This document shows, in pieces, positions 48,539 to 62,065 of a stretch of DNA of 64,000 nucleotides. The position numbers and the translations under genes are program-made. Source of the stretch: Fasciola hepatica (lineage: Eukaryota > Platyhelminthes > Trematoda > Plagiorchiida > Fasciolidae); assembly GCA_948099385.1 (NCBI GenBank), contig CANUEZ040000105.1, positions 2,429,001 to 2,493,000 on the forward strand, written 5' to 3'. Each line of letters opens with the position of its first letter. The stretch's first letter is position 1. Under the pieces are notes generated by a model, which had not been told where the DNA came from, ran no database searches, and worked only from the letters and a program-made list of their open reading frames with translations.

Positions 48539-49140
48539 ATAGTCCAATCATAATCACTCACCATACAACAACCATAGACATGCGATGCCCGAATAAATAG
48601 GAAGAACAACACGAGCAAGACATTTCTCATTAATAGGTTGTTTATTTCCACGACCTCGTTCGGACATCGACAAAATTAACCATATATATTACAAACATGC
48701 TTCTTTGCACGAAGCCTGTTTTGTTCACTCGAAGACAATCATTATCAGACGGAAGAGCAGTCGTGTGGTTTGCATTTCGTCCTTTACCTCAATGTGTTTG
48801 CAGTGTTGAAAATAGCGGCCTTCGTTGATCCAAAATTGTCCATAATTCCGTTTTCAGCACTCAACTATTTACCAAGTAGTATATACACACCACAACACTA
48901 CTGCTAATACTACCACTACCACTACCACCACCACCACTAATACTACTACTACTACTACTACAAATACTACTATTACTACTACAAATACTACTACTGGTAC
49001 TACTACTACTACAATTATTAGTACCACTATTACTACTACTAATACTAATACTACCACCATTAATATTACTAACACTACTACTAAGAATACTACTACTACT
49101 ACTTCTATTACTACTAATACCACTAATAATACTACTACGA

Positions 49141-49181
<41 letters not shown>

Positions 49182-49409
49182 TTAGCACAGGTGAACTCTT
49201 ATGCTGCGTTCCCACTTGATATGCTGTCACGCGTTCTATTCCCCCTCATACTACTGAATCGGTCGATCGAGTCACATGATATCGACATGCATTCCGTTCC
49301 GTTCGGTTCCGTTCGATACTGTTCATACAAGTTGTTCTCCGTTGTATCCCGATTCCTGTTCAAGATGGATCAAGTGGTATGTATGGTGCTTAGGTAGTAA
49401 ACGTTGGGT

Positions 49410-49481
49410 GCGAAGCTGGTGTAATGGTTATCATGGTTGCCTTCCAAGCAATCGATCCGGGTTCGATTCCCGGGCTTCGCA
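49410..49481 (+). tRNA. tRNA-Gly (TCC), unit 21
   Basis: Consensus gene with TTTT stop. Confidence 0.94.
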
Positions 49482-49955
49482 CATTTTGCCCAAAAACAAC
49501 ACTTAAACTGAGCGAGCATGACCGGCACAACATACACAACAAGTAGCAAATGCGCGCATGGCAAAATCAAATCTAATAAATCCAAACGACCAAGATGGCT
49601 CGAACATGTGTTATGCACGTCGATCGACCGTCTCCCTTTTCGTACGTTGTACTCGAAGACAGTTAGAGGTTGGAGGGTAGGTCGAAGTGGTCAGTAAATG
49701 ACATGACAAAATGGTATGAGAATCTTGACCAATGGACTCGGCCAAGTAGGACGTGTGAGACTTCCGAGTTCGGGTGCAGAGAGACTCGCCTACCAGGTGA
49801 TTGGATGTAGTAATTGTGAAGCCAGATACATTCATTTCATTCATTTATTCATCCAATCATTTAGATAGTGAACTGACTGTGTGACATTTGCCTGGCTGTC
49901 TTTCATGATCATAGTTGCACATTTGGTGTGGTCGAACGCGCTAAGATGATGACAC

Positions 49956-50026
49956 TGCCGCACCGGGAATCGAACCTTGGTCGCCTGGGTCACAGCCAGC
50001 ACTCCTAACCAATAGACCACGCCCGA
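49956..50026 (-). pseudogene. antisense tRNA-like gene, unit 21, T-stem variant
   Basis: TGCGGCA variant plus G-to-A in the T stem (CCAAGGTTCG), shared with units 23 and 25 only. It adds another mismatch. Confidence 0.62.
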
Positions 50027-50634
50027 ATAATCCAATCATAATCACTCACCATACAACAACCATAGACATGCGATGCCCGAATAAATAGGAAGAACAACAC
50101 GAGCAAGACATTTCTCATTAATAGGTTGTTTATTTCCACGACCTCGTTCGGACATCGACAAAATTAACCATATATATTACAAACATGCTTCTTTGCACGA
50201 AGCCTGTTTTGTTCACTCGAAGACAATCATTATCAGACGGAAGAGCAGTCGTGTGGTTTGCATTTCGTCCTTTACCTCAATGTGTTTGCAGTGTTGAAAA
50301 TAGCGGCCTTCGTTGATCCAAAATTGTCCATAATTCCGTTTTCAGCACTCAACTATTTACCAAGTAGTATATACACACCACAACACTACTGCTAATACTA
50401 CCACTACCACTACCACCACCACCACTAATACTACTACTACTACTACTACTACAAATACTACTATTACTACTACAAATACTACTACTGGTACTACTACTAC
50501 TACTACAATTATTAGTACCACTATTACTACTACTAATACTAATACTACCACCATTAATATTACTAACACTACTACTAAGAATACTACTACTACTACTTCT
50601 ATTACTACTAATACCACTAATAATACTACTACGA

Positions 50635-50675
<41 letters not shown>

Positions 50676-50903
50676 TTAGCACAGGTGAACTCTTATGCTG
50701 CGTTCCCACTTGATATGCTGTCACGCGTTCTATTCCCCCTCATACTACTGAATCGGTCGATCGAGTCACATGATATCGACATGCATTCCGTTCCGTTCGG
50801 TTCCGTTCGATACTGTTCATACAAGTTGTTCTCCGTTGTATCCCGATTCCTGTTCAAGATGGATCAAGTGGTATGTATGGTGCTTAGGTAGTAGACGTTG
50901 GGT

Positions 50904-50975
50904 GCGAAGCTGGTGTAATGGTTATCATGGTTACCTACCAAGCAATCGATCCGGGTTCGATTCCCGGGCTTCGCA
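50904..50975 (+). tRNA. tRNA-Gly with altered anticodon ACC, unit 22
   Basis: The anticodon arm reads GTTAC-CTACCAA-GCAAT. T34 becomes A, so the anticodon is ACC (reads GGU, or more if A34 becomes inosine), and G30 becomes A, which breaks one stem pair. Acceptor, D and T arms, promoter boxes and TTTT stop are intact. Eukaryotes normally read GGU/GGC with a GCC anticodon, so an A34 glycine tRNA is unusual. The stem mismatch suggests decay, although three copies carry the same pair of changes. Confidence 0.85.
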
Positions 50976-51449
50976 CATTTTGCCCAAAAACAACACTTAA
51001 ACTGAGCGAGCATGACCGGCACAACATACACAACAAGTAGCAAATGCGCGCATGGCAAAATCAAATCTAATAAATCCAAACGACCAAGATGGCTCGAACA
51101 TGTGTTATGCACGTCGATCGACCGTCTCCCTTTTCGTACGTTGTACTCGAAGACAGTTAGAGGTTGGAGGGTAGGTCGAAGTGGTCAGTAAATGACATGC
51201 CAAAATGGTATGAGAATCTTGACCAATGGACTCGGCCAAGTAGGACGTGTGAGACTTCCGAGTTCGGGTGCAGAGAGACTCGCCTACCAGGTGATTGGAT
51301 GTAGTAATTGTGAAGCCAGATACATTCATTTCATTCATTTATTCATCCAATCATTTAGATAGTGAACTGACTGTGTGACATTTGCCTGGCTGTCTTTCAT
51401 GATCATAGTTGCACATTTGGTGTGGTCGAACGCGCTAAGATGATGACAC

Positions 51450-51520
51450 TGTCGCACCGGGAATCGAACCCTGGTCGCCTGGGTCACAGCCAGCACTCCT
51501 AACCAATAGACCACGCCCGA
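51450..51520 (-). pseudogene. antisense tRNA-like gene, unit 22
   Basis: Common form; stop region TTTTGGCATG. Confidence 0.65.
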
Positions 51521-52125
51521 ATAGTCCAATCATAATCACTCACCATACAACAACCATAGACATGCGATGCCCGAATAAATAGGAAGAACAACACGAGCAA
51601 GACATTTCTCATTAATAGGTTGTTTATTTCCACGACCTCGTTCGGACATCGACAAAATTAACCATATATATTACAAACATGCTTCTTTGCACGAAGCCTG
51701 TTTTGTTCACTCGAAGACAATCATTATCAGACGGAAGAGCAGTCGTGTGGTTTGCATTTCGTCCTTTACCTCAATGTGTTTGCAGTGTTGAAAATAGCGG
51801 CCTTCGTTGATCCAAAATTGTCCATAATTCCGTTTACAGCACTCAACTATTTACCAAGTAGTATATACACACCACAACACTACTGCTAATACTACCACTA
51901 CCACTACCACCACCACCACTAATACTACTACTACTACTACTACTACAAATACTACTATTACTACTACAAATACTACTACTGGTACTACTACTACTACAAT
52001 TATTAGTACCACTATTACTACTACTAATACTAATACTACCACCATTAATATTACTAACACTACTACTAAGAATACTACTACTACTACTTCTATTACTAAT
52101 AATACCACTAATAATACTACTACGA

Positions 52126-52175
<50 letters not shown>

Positions 52176-52403
52176 TTAGCACAGGTGAACTCTTATGCTG
52201 CGTTCCCACTTGATATGCTGTCACGCGTTCTATTCCCTCTCATACTACTGAATCGGTCGATCGAGTCACATGATATCGACATGCATTCCGTTCCGTTCGG
52301 TTCCGTTCGATACTGTTCATACAAGTTGTTCTCCGTTGTATCCCGATTCCTGTTCAAGATGGATCAAGTGGTATGTATGGTGCTTAGGTAGTAAACGTTG
52401 GGT

Positions 52404-52475
52404 GCGAAGCTGGTGTAATGGTTATCATGGTTGCCTTCCAAGCAATCGATCCGGGTTCGATTCCCGGGCTTCGCA
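52404..52475 (+). tRNA. tRNA-Gly (TCC), unit 23, terminator lost
   Basis: Gene body consensus; flank CATCTTGCC lacks TTTT. Confidence 0.93.
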
Positions 52476-52949
52476 CATCTTGCCCAAAAACAACACTTAA
52501 ACTGAGCGAGCATGACCGGCACAACATACACAACAAGTAGCAAATGCGCGCATGGCAAAATCAAATCTAATAAATCCAAACGACCAAGATGGCTCGAACA
52601 TGTGTTATGCACGTCGATCGACCGTCTCCCTTTTCGTACGTTGTACTCGAAGACAGTTAGAGGTTGGAGGGTAGGTCGAAGTGGTCAGTAAATGACATGA
52701 CAAAATGGTATGAGAATCTTGACCAATGGACTCGGCCAAGTAGGACGTGTGAGACTTCCGAGTTCGGGTGCAGAGAGACTCGCCTACCAGGTGATTGGAT
52801 GTAGTAATTGTGAAGCCAGATACATTCATTTCATTCATTTATTCATCCAATCATTTAGATAGTGAACTGACTGTGTGACATTTGCCTGGCTGTCTTTCAT
52901 GATCATAGTTGCACATTTGGTGTGGTCGAACGCGCTAAGATGATGACAC

Positions 52950-53020
52950 TGCCGCACCGGGAATCGAACCTTGGTCGCCTGGGTCACAGCCAGCACTCCT
53001 AACCAATAGACCACGCCCGA
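52950..53020 (-). pseudogene. antisense tRNA-like gene, unit 23, T-stem variant
   Basis: Same double variant as unit 21. Confidence 0.62.
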
Positions 53021-53628
53021 ATAATCCAATCATAATCACTCACCATACAACAACCATAGACATGCGATGCCCGAATAAATAGGAAGAACAACACGAGCAA
53101 GACATTTCTCATTAATAGGTTGTTTATTTCCACGACCTCGTTCGGACATCGACAAAATTAACCATATATATTACAAACATGCTTCTTTGCACGAAGCCTG
53201 TTTTGTTCACTCGAAGACAATCATTATCAGACGGAAGAGCAGTCGTGTGGTTTGCATTTCGTCCTTTACCTCAATGTGTTTGCAGTGTTGAAAATAGCGG
53301 CCTTCGTTGATCCAAAATTGTCCATAATTCCGTTTTCAGCACTCAACTATTTACCAAGTAGTATATACACACCACAACACTACTGCTAATACTACCACTA
53401 CCACTACCACCACCACCACTAATACTACTACTACTACTACTACTACAAATACTACTATTACTACTACAAATACTACTACTGGTACTACTACTACTACTAC
53501 AATTATTAGTACCACTATTACTACTACTAATACTAATACTACCACCATTAATATTACTAACACTACTACTAAGAATACTACTACTACTACTTCTATTACT
53601 ACTAATACCACTAATAATACTACTACGA

Positions 53629-53675
<47 letters not shown>

Positions 53676-53903
53676 TTAGCACAGGTGACCTCTTATGCTG
53701 CGTTCCCACTTGATATGCTGTCACGCGTTCTATTCCCCCTCATACTACTGAATCGGTCGATCGAGTCACATGATATCGACATGCATTCCGTTCCGTTCGG
53801 TTCCGTTCGATACTGTTCATACAAGTTGTTCTCCGTTGTATCCCGATTCCTGTTCAAGATGGATCAAGTGGTATGTATGGTGCTTAGGTAGTAGACGTTG
53901 GGT

Positions 53904-53975
53904 GCGAAGCTGGTGTAATGGTTATCATGGTTACCTACCAAGCAATCGATCCGGGTTCGATTCCCGGGCTTCGCA
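53904..53975 (+). tRNA. tRNA-Gly with altered anticodon ACC, unit 24
   Basis: Same two changes as unit 22, exactly 3000 bases further on. Confidence 0.85.
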
Positions 53976-54449
53976 CATTTTGCCCAAAAACAACACTTAA
54001 ACTGAGCGAGCATGACCGGCACAACATACACAACAAGTAGCAAATGCGCGCATGGCAAAATCAAATCTAATAAATCCAAACGACCAAGATGGCTCGAACA
54101 TGTGTTATGCACGTCGATCGACCGTCTCCCTTTTCGTACGTTGTACTCGAAGACAGTTAGAGGTTGGAGGGTAGGTCGAAGTGGTCAGTAAATGACATGC
54201 CAAAATGGTATGAGAATCTTGACCAATGGACTCGGCCAAGTAGGACGTGTGAGACTTCCGAGTTCGGGTGCAGAGAGACTCGCCTACCAGGTGATTGGAT
54301 GTAGTAATTGTGAAGCCAGATACATTGATTTCATTCATTTATTCATCCAATCATTTAGATAGTGAACTGACTGTGTGACATTTGCCTGGCTGTCTTTCAT
54401 GATCATAGTTGCACATTTGGTGTGGTCGAACGCGCTAAGATGATGACAC

Positions 54450-54520
54450 TGTCGCACCGGGAATCGAACCCTGGTCGCCTGGGTCACAGCCAGCACTCCT
54501 AACCAATAGACCACGCCCGA
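54450..54520 (-). pseudogene. antisense tRNA-like gene, unit 24
   Basis: Common form; stop region TTTTGGCATG. Confidence 0.65.
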
Positions 54521-55125
54521 ATAGTCCAATCATAATCACTCACCATACAACAACCATAGACATGCGATGCCCGAATAAATAGGAAGAACAACACGAGCAA
54601 GACATTTCTCATTAATAGGTTGTTTATTTCCACGACCTCGTTCGGACATCGACAAAATTAACCATATATATTACAAACATGCTTCTTTGCACGAAGCCTG
54701 TTTTGTTCACTCGAAGACAATCATTATCAGACGGAAGAGCAGTCGTGTGGTTTGCATTTCGTCCTTTACCTCAATGTGTTTGCAGTGTTGAAAATAGCGG
54801 CCTTCGTTGATCCAAAATTGTCCATAATTCCGTTTACAGCACTCAACTATTTACCAAGTAGTATATACACACCACAACACTACTGCTAATACTACCACTA
54901 CCACTACCACCACCACCACTAATACTACTACTACTACTACTACTACAAATACTACTATTACTACTACAAATACTACTACTGGTACTACTACTACTACAAT
55001 TATTAGTACCACTATTACTACTACTAATACTAATACTACCACCATTAATATTACTAACACTACTACTAAGAATACTACTACTACTACTTCTATTACTAAT
55101 AATACCACTAATAATACTACTACGA

Positions 55126-55178
<53 letters not shown>

Positions 55179-55406
55179 TTAGCACAGGTGACCTCTTATG
55201 CTGCGTTCCCACTTGATATGCTGTCACGCGTTCTATTCCCCCTCATACTACTGAATCGGTCGATCGAGTCACATGATATCGACATGCATTCCGTTCCGTT
55301 CGGTTCCGTTCGATACTGTTCATACAAGTTGTTCTCCGTTGTATCCCGATTCCTGTTCAAGATGGATCAAGTGGTATGTATGGTGCTTAGGTAGTAAACG
55401 TTGGGT

Positions 55407-55478
55407 GCGAAGCTGGTGTAATGGTTATCATGGTTGCCTTCCAAGCAATCGATCCGGGTTCGATTCCCGGGCTTCGCA
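55407..55478 (+). tRNA. tRNA-Gly (TCC), unit 25, terminator lost
   Basis: Gene body consensus; flank CATCTTGCC lacks TTTT, as in units 17 and 23. Confidence 0.93.
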
Positions 55479-55952
55479 CATCTTGCCCAAAAACAACACT
55501 TAAACTGAGCGAGCATGACCGGCACAACATACACAACAAGTAGCAAATGCGCGCATGGCAAAATCAAATCTAATAAATCCAAACGACCAAGATGGCTCGA
55601 ACATGTGTTATGCACGTCGATCGACCGTCTCCCTTTTCGTACGTTGTACTCGAAGACAGTTAGAGGTTGGAGGGTAGGTCGAAGTGGTCAGTAAATGACA
55701 TGACAAAATGGTATGAGAATCTTGACCAATGGACTCGGCCAAGTAGGACGTGTGAGACTTCCGAGTTCGGGTGCAGAGAGACTCGCCTACCAGGTGATTG
55801 GATGTAGTAATTGTGAAGCCAGATACATTCATTTCATTCATTTATTCATCCAATCATTTAGATAGTGAACTGACTGTGTGACATTTGCCTGGCTGTCTTT
55901 CATGATCATAGTTGCACATTTGGTGTGGTCGAACGCGCTAAGATGATGACAC

Positions 55953-56023
55953 TGCCGCACCGGGAATCGAACCTTGGTCGCCTGGGTCACAGCCAGCACT
56001 CCTAACCAATAGACCACGCCCGA
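55953..56023 (-). pseudogene. antisense tRNA-like gene, unit 25, T-stem variant
   Basis: Same double variant as units 21 and 23. Confidence 0.62.
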
Positions 56024-56631
56024 ATAATCCAATCATAATCACTCACCATACAACAACCATAGACATGCGATGCCCGAATAAATAGGAAGAACAACACGAG
56101 CAAGACATTTCTCATTAATAGGTTGTTTATTTCCACGACCTCGTTCGGACATCGACAAAATTAACCATATATATTACAAACATGCTTCTTTGCACGAAGC
56201 CTGTTTTGTTCACTCGAAGACAATCATTATCAGACGGAAGAGCAGTCGTGTGGTTTGCATTTCGTCCTTTACCTCAATGTGTTTGCAGTGTTGAAAATAG
56301 CGGCCTTCGTTGATCCAAAATTGTCCATAATTCCGTTTTCAGCACTCAACTATTTACCAAGTAGTATATACACACCACAACACTACTGCTAATACTACCA
56401 CTACCACTACCACCACCACCACTAATACTACTACTACTACTACTACTACAAATACTACTATTACTACTACAAATACTACTACTGGTACTACTACTACTAC
56501 TACAATTATTAGTACCACTATTACTACTACTAATACTAATACTACCACCATTAATATTACTAACACTACTACTAAGAATACTACTACTACTACTTCTATT
56601 ACTACTAATACCACTAATAATACTACTACGA

Positions 56632-56678
<47 letters not shown>

Positions 56679-56906
56679 TTAGCACAGGTGACCTCTTATG
56701 CTGCGTTCCCACTTGATATGCTGTCACGCGTTCTATTCCCCCTCATACTACTGAATCGGTCGATCGAGTCACATGATATCGACATGCATTCCGTTCCGTT
56801 CGGTTCCGTTCGATACTGTTCATACAAGTTGTTCTCCGTTGTATCCCGATTCCTGTTCAAGATGGATCAAGTGGTATGTATGGTGCTTAGGTAGTAGACG
56901 TTGGGT

Positions 56907-56978
56907 GCGAAGCTGGTGTAATGGTTATCATGGTTACCTACCAAGCAATCGATCCGGGTTCGATTCCCGGGCTTCGCA
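56907..56978 (+). tRNA. tRNA-Gly with altered anticodon ACC, unit 26
   Basis: Third copy of the ACC form, 3003 bases after unit 24's. Confidence 0.85.
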
Positions 56979-57452
56979 CATTTTGCCCAAAAACAACACT
57001 TAAACTGAGCGAGCATGACCGGCACAACATACACAACAAGTAGCAAATGCGCGCATGGCAAAATCAAATCTAATAAATCCAAACGACCAAGATGGCTCGA
57101 ACATGTGTTATGCACGTCGATCGACCGTCTCCCTTTTCGTACGTTGTACTCGAAGACAGTTAGAGGTTGGAGGGTAGGTCGAAGTGGTCAGTAAATGACA
57201 TGCCAAAATGGTATGAGAATCTTGACCAATGGACTCGGCCAAGTAGGACGTGTGAGACTTCCGAGTTCGGGTGCAGAGAGACTCGCCTACCAGGTGATTG
57301 GATGTAGTAATTGTGAAGCCAGATACATTGATTTCATTCATTTATTCATCCAATCATTTAGATAGTGAACTGACTGTGTGACATTTGCCTGGCTGTCTTT
57401 CATGATCATAGTTGCACATTTGGTGTGGTCGAACGCGCTAAGATGATGACAC

Positions 57453-57523
57453 TGTCGCACCGGGAATCGAACCCTGGTCGCCTGGGTCACAGCCAGCACT
57501 CCTAACCAATAGACCACGCCCGA
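57453..57523 (-). pseudogene. antisense tRNA-like gene, unit 26
   Basis: Common form; stop region TTTTGGCATG. Confidence 0.65.
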
Positions 57524-58128
57524 ATAGTCCAATCATAATCACTCACCATACAACAACCATAGACATGCGATGCCCGAATAAATAGGAAGAACAACACGAG
57601 CAAGACATTTCTCATTAATAGGTTGTTTATTTCCACGACCTCGTTCGGACATCGACAAAATTAACCATATATATTACAAACATGCTTCTTTGCACGAAGC
57701 CTGTTTTGTTCACTCGAAGACAATCATTATCAGACGGAAGAGCAGTCGTGTGGTTTGCATTTCGTCCTTTACCTCAATGTGTTTGCAGTGTTGAAAATAG
57801 CGGCCTTCGTTGATCCAAAATTGTCCATAATTCCGTTTACAGCACTCAACTATTTACCAAGTAGTATATACACACCACAACACTACTGCTAATACTACCA
57901 CTACCACTACCACCACCACCACTAATACTACTACTACTACTACTACTACAAATACTACTATTACTACTACAAATACTACTACTGGTACTACTACTACTAC
58001 AATTATTAGTACCACTATTACTACTACTAATACTAATACTACCACCATTAATATTACTAACACTACTACTAAGAATACTACTACTACTACTTCTATTACT
58101 AATAATACCACTAATAATACTACTACGA

Positions 58129-58181
<53 letters not shown>

Positions 58182-58409
58182 TTAGCACAGGTGACCTCTT
58201 ATGCTGCGTTCCCACTTGATATGCTGTCACGCGTTCTATTCCCCCTCATACTACTGAATCGGTCGATCGAGTCACATGATATCGACATGCATTCCGTTCC
58301 GTTCGGTTCCGTTCGATACTGTTCATACAAGTTGTTCTCCGTTGTATCCCGATTCCTGTTCAAGATGGATCAAGTGGTATGTATGGTGCTTAGGTAGTAA
58401 ACGTTGGGT

Positions 58410-58481
58410 GCGAAGCTGGTGTAATGGTTATCATGGTTGCCTTCCAAGCAATCGATCCGTGTTCGATTCCCGGGCTTCGCA
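58410..58481 (+). tRNA. tRNA-Gly (TCC), unit 27, T-stem mutant
   Basis: CCGTG T-stem change; first of four consecutive mutant copies. Flank AACTAAGTGAGC. Confidence 0.85.
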
Positions 58482-58955
58482 CATTTTGCCCAAAAACAAC
58501 ACTTAAACTAAGTGAGCATGACCGGCACAACATACACAACAAGTAGCAAATGCGCGCATGGCAAAATCAAATCTAATAAATCCAAACGACCAAGATGGCT
58601 CGAACATGTGTTATGCACGTCGATCGACCGTCTCCCTTTTCGTACGTTGTACTCGAAGACAGTTAGAGGTTGGAGGGTAGGTCGAAGTGGTCAGTAAATG
58701 ACATGACAAAATGGTATGAGAATCTTGACCAATGGACTCGGCCAAGTAGGACGTGTGAGACTTCCGAGTTCGGGTGCAGAGAGACTCGCCTACCAGGTGA
58801 TTGGATGTAGTAATTGTGAAGCCAGATACATTGATTTCATTCATTTATTCATCCAATCATTTAGATAGTGAACTGACTGTGTGACATTTGCCTGGCTGTC
58901 TTTCATGATCATAGTTGCACATTTGGTGTGGTCGAACGCGCTAAGATGATGACAC

Positions 58956-59026
58956 TGTCGCACCGGGAATCGAACCCTGGTCGCCTGGGTCACAGCCAGC
59001 ACTCCTAACCAATAGACCACGCCCGA
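58956..59026 (-). pseudogene. antisense tRNA-like gene, unit 27
   Basis: Common form. Confidence 0.65.
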
Positions 59027-59423
59027 ATAGTCCAATCATAATCACTCACCATACAACAACCATAGACATGCGATGCCCGAATAAATAGGAAGAACAACAC
59101 GAGCAAGACATTTCTCATTAATAGGTTGTTTATTTCCACGACCTCGTTCGGACATCGACAAAATTAACCATATATATTACAAACATGCTTCTTTGCACGA
59201 AGCCTGTTTTGTTCACTCGAAGACAATCATTATCAGACGGAAGAGCAGTCGTGTGGTTTGCATTTCGTCCTTTACCTCAATGTGTTTGCAGTGTTGAAAA
59301 TAGCGGCCTTCGTTGATCCAAAATTGTCCATAATTCCGTTTTCAGCACTCAACTATTTACCAAGTAGTATATACACACCACAACACTACTGCTAATACTA
59401 CCACTACCACTACCACCACCACC

Positions 59424-59455
<32 letters not shown>

Positions 59456-59634
59456 AAATACTACTATTACTACTACAAATACTACTACTAGTACTACTAC
59501 TACTACAATTATTAGTACCACTATTACTACTACGAATAATAATAATACCACCATTAATATTACTAACACTACTACTAAGAATACTACTACTACTACTTCT
59601 ATTACTAATAATACCACTAATAATACTACTACGA

Positions 59635-59705
<71 letters not shown>

Positions 59706-59933
59706 TTAGCACAGGTGACCTCTTATGCTGCGTTCCCACTTGATATGCTGTCACGCGTTCTATTCCCTCTCATACTACTGAATCGGTCGATCGAGTCACA
59801 TGATATCGACATGCATTCCGTTCCGTTCGGTTCCGTTCGATACTGTTCATACAAGTTGTTCTCCGTTGTATCCCGATTCCTGTTCAAGATGGATCAAGTG
59901 GTATGTATGGTGCTTAGGTAGTAGACGTTGGGT

Positions 59934-60005
59934 GCGAAGCTGGTGTAATGGTTATCATGGTTGCCTTCCAAGCAATCGATCCGTGTTCGATTCCCGGGCT
60001 TCGCA
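59934..60005 (+). tRNA. tRNA-Gly (TCC), unit 28, T-stem mutant
   Basis: CCGTG T-stem change. The unit also has a unique cluster of triplet-tract changes (GAATAATAATAATACC). Confidence 0.85.
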
Positions 60006-60479
60006 CATTTTGCCCAAAAACAACACTTAAACTAAGTGAGCATGACCGGCACAACATACACAACAAGTAGCAAATGCGCGCATGGCAAAATCAAATCTAA
60101 TAAATCCAAACGACCAAGATGACTCGAACATGTGTTATGCACGTCGATCGACCGTCTCCCTTTTCGTACGTTGTACTCGAAGACAGTTAGAGGTTGGAGG
60201 GTAGGTCGAAGTGGTCAGTAAATGACATGACAAAATGGTATGAGAATCTTGACCAATGGACTCGGCCAAGTAGGACGTGTGAGACTTCCGAGTTCGGGTG
60301 CAGAGAGACTCGCCTACCAGGTGATTGGATGTAGTAATTGTGAAGCCAGATACATTGATTTCATTCATTTATTCATCCAATCATTTAGATAGTGAACTGA
60401 CTGTGTGACATTTGCCTGGCTGTCTTTCATGATCATAGTTGCACATTTGGTGTGGTCGAACGCGCTAAGATGATGACAC

Positions 60480-60550
60480 TGTCGCACCGGGAATCGAACC
60501 CTGGTCGCCTGGGTCACAGCCAGCACTTCTAACCAATAGACCACGCCCGA
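60480..60550 (-). pseudogene. antisense tRNA-like gene, unit 28, D-arm variant
   Basis: G-to-A just after the A-box region (GGTTAGAAGTG for GGTTAGGAGTG); otherwise common. Confidence 0.63.
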
Positions 60551-60947
60551 ATAGTCCAATCATAATCACTCACCATACAACAACCATAGACATGCGATGC
60601 CCGAATAAATAGGAAGAACAACACGAGCAAGACATTTCTCATTAATAGGTTGTTTATTTCCACGACCTCGTTCGGACATCGACAAAATTAACCATATATA
60701 TTACAAACATGCTTCTTTGCACGAAGCCTGTTTTGTTCACTCGAAGACAATCATTATCAGACGGAAGAGCAGTCGTGTGGTTTGCATTTCGTCCTTTACC
60801 TCAATGTGTTTGCAGTGTTGAAAATAGCGGCCTTCGTTGATCCAAAATTGTCCATAATTCCGTTTTCAGCACTCAACTATTTACCAAGTAGTATATACAC
60901 ACCACAACACTACTGCTAATACTACCACTACCACTACCACCACCACC

Positions 60948-60979
<32 letters not shown>

Positions 60980-61158
60980 AAATACTACTATTACTACTAC
61001 AAATACTACTACTGGTACTACTACTACTACAATTATTAGTACCACTATTACTACTACTAATACTAATACTACCACCATTAATATTACTAACACTACTACT
61101 AAGAATACTACTACTACTACTTCTATTACTACTAATACCACTAATAATACTACTACGA

Positions 61159-61223
<65 letters not shown>

Positions 61224-61448
61224 GCACAGGTGACCTCTTATGCTGCGTTCCCACTTGATATGCTGTCACGCGTTCTATTCCCTCTCATACTACTGAATCG
61301 GTCGATCGAGTCACATGATATCGACATGCATTCCGTTCCGTTCGGTTCCGTTCGATACTGTTCATACAAGTTGTTCTCCGTTGTATCCCGATTCCTGTTC
61401 AAGATGGATCAAGTGGTATGTATGGTGCTTAGGTAGTAGACGTTGGGT

Positions 61449-61520
61449 GCGAAGCTGGTGTAATGGTTATCATGGTTGCCTTCCAAGCAATCGATCCGTG
61501 TTCGATTCCCGGGCTTCGCA
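61449..61520 (+). tRNA. tRNA-Gly (TCC), unit 29, T-stem mutant
   Basis: CCGTG T-stem change; TTTT stop present. Confidence 0.85.
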
Positions 61521-61994
61521 CATTTTGCCCAAAAACAACACTTAAACTAAGTGAGCATGACCGGCACAACATACACAACAAGTAGCAAATGCGCGCATGG
61601 CAAAATCAAATCTAATAAATCCAAACGACCAAGATGACTCGAACATGTGTTATGCACGTCGATCGACCGTCTCCCTTTTCGTACGTTGTACTCGAAGACA
61701 GTTAGAGGTTGGAGGGTAGGTCGAAGTGGTCAGTAAATGACATGACAAAATGGTATGAGAATCTTGACCAATGGACTCGGCCAAGTAGGACGTGTGAGAC
61801 TTCCGAGTTCGGGTGCAGAGAGACTCGCCTACCAGGTGATTGGATGTAGTAATTGTGAAGCCAGATACATTGATTTCATTCATTTATTCATCCAATCATT
61901 TAGATAGTGAACTGACTGTGTGACATTTGCCTGGCTGTCTTTCATGATCATAGTTGCACATTTGGTGTGGTCGAACGCGCTAAGATGATGACAC

Positions 61995-62065
61995 TGTCGC
62001 ACCGGGAATCGAACCCTGGTCGCCTGGGTCACAGCCAGCACTCCTAACCAATAGACCACGCCCGA
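61995..62065 (-). pseudogene. antisense tRNA-like gene, unit 29
   Basis: Common form. Confidence 0.65.
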
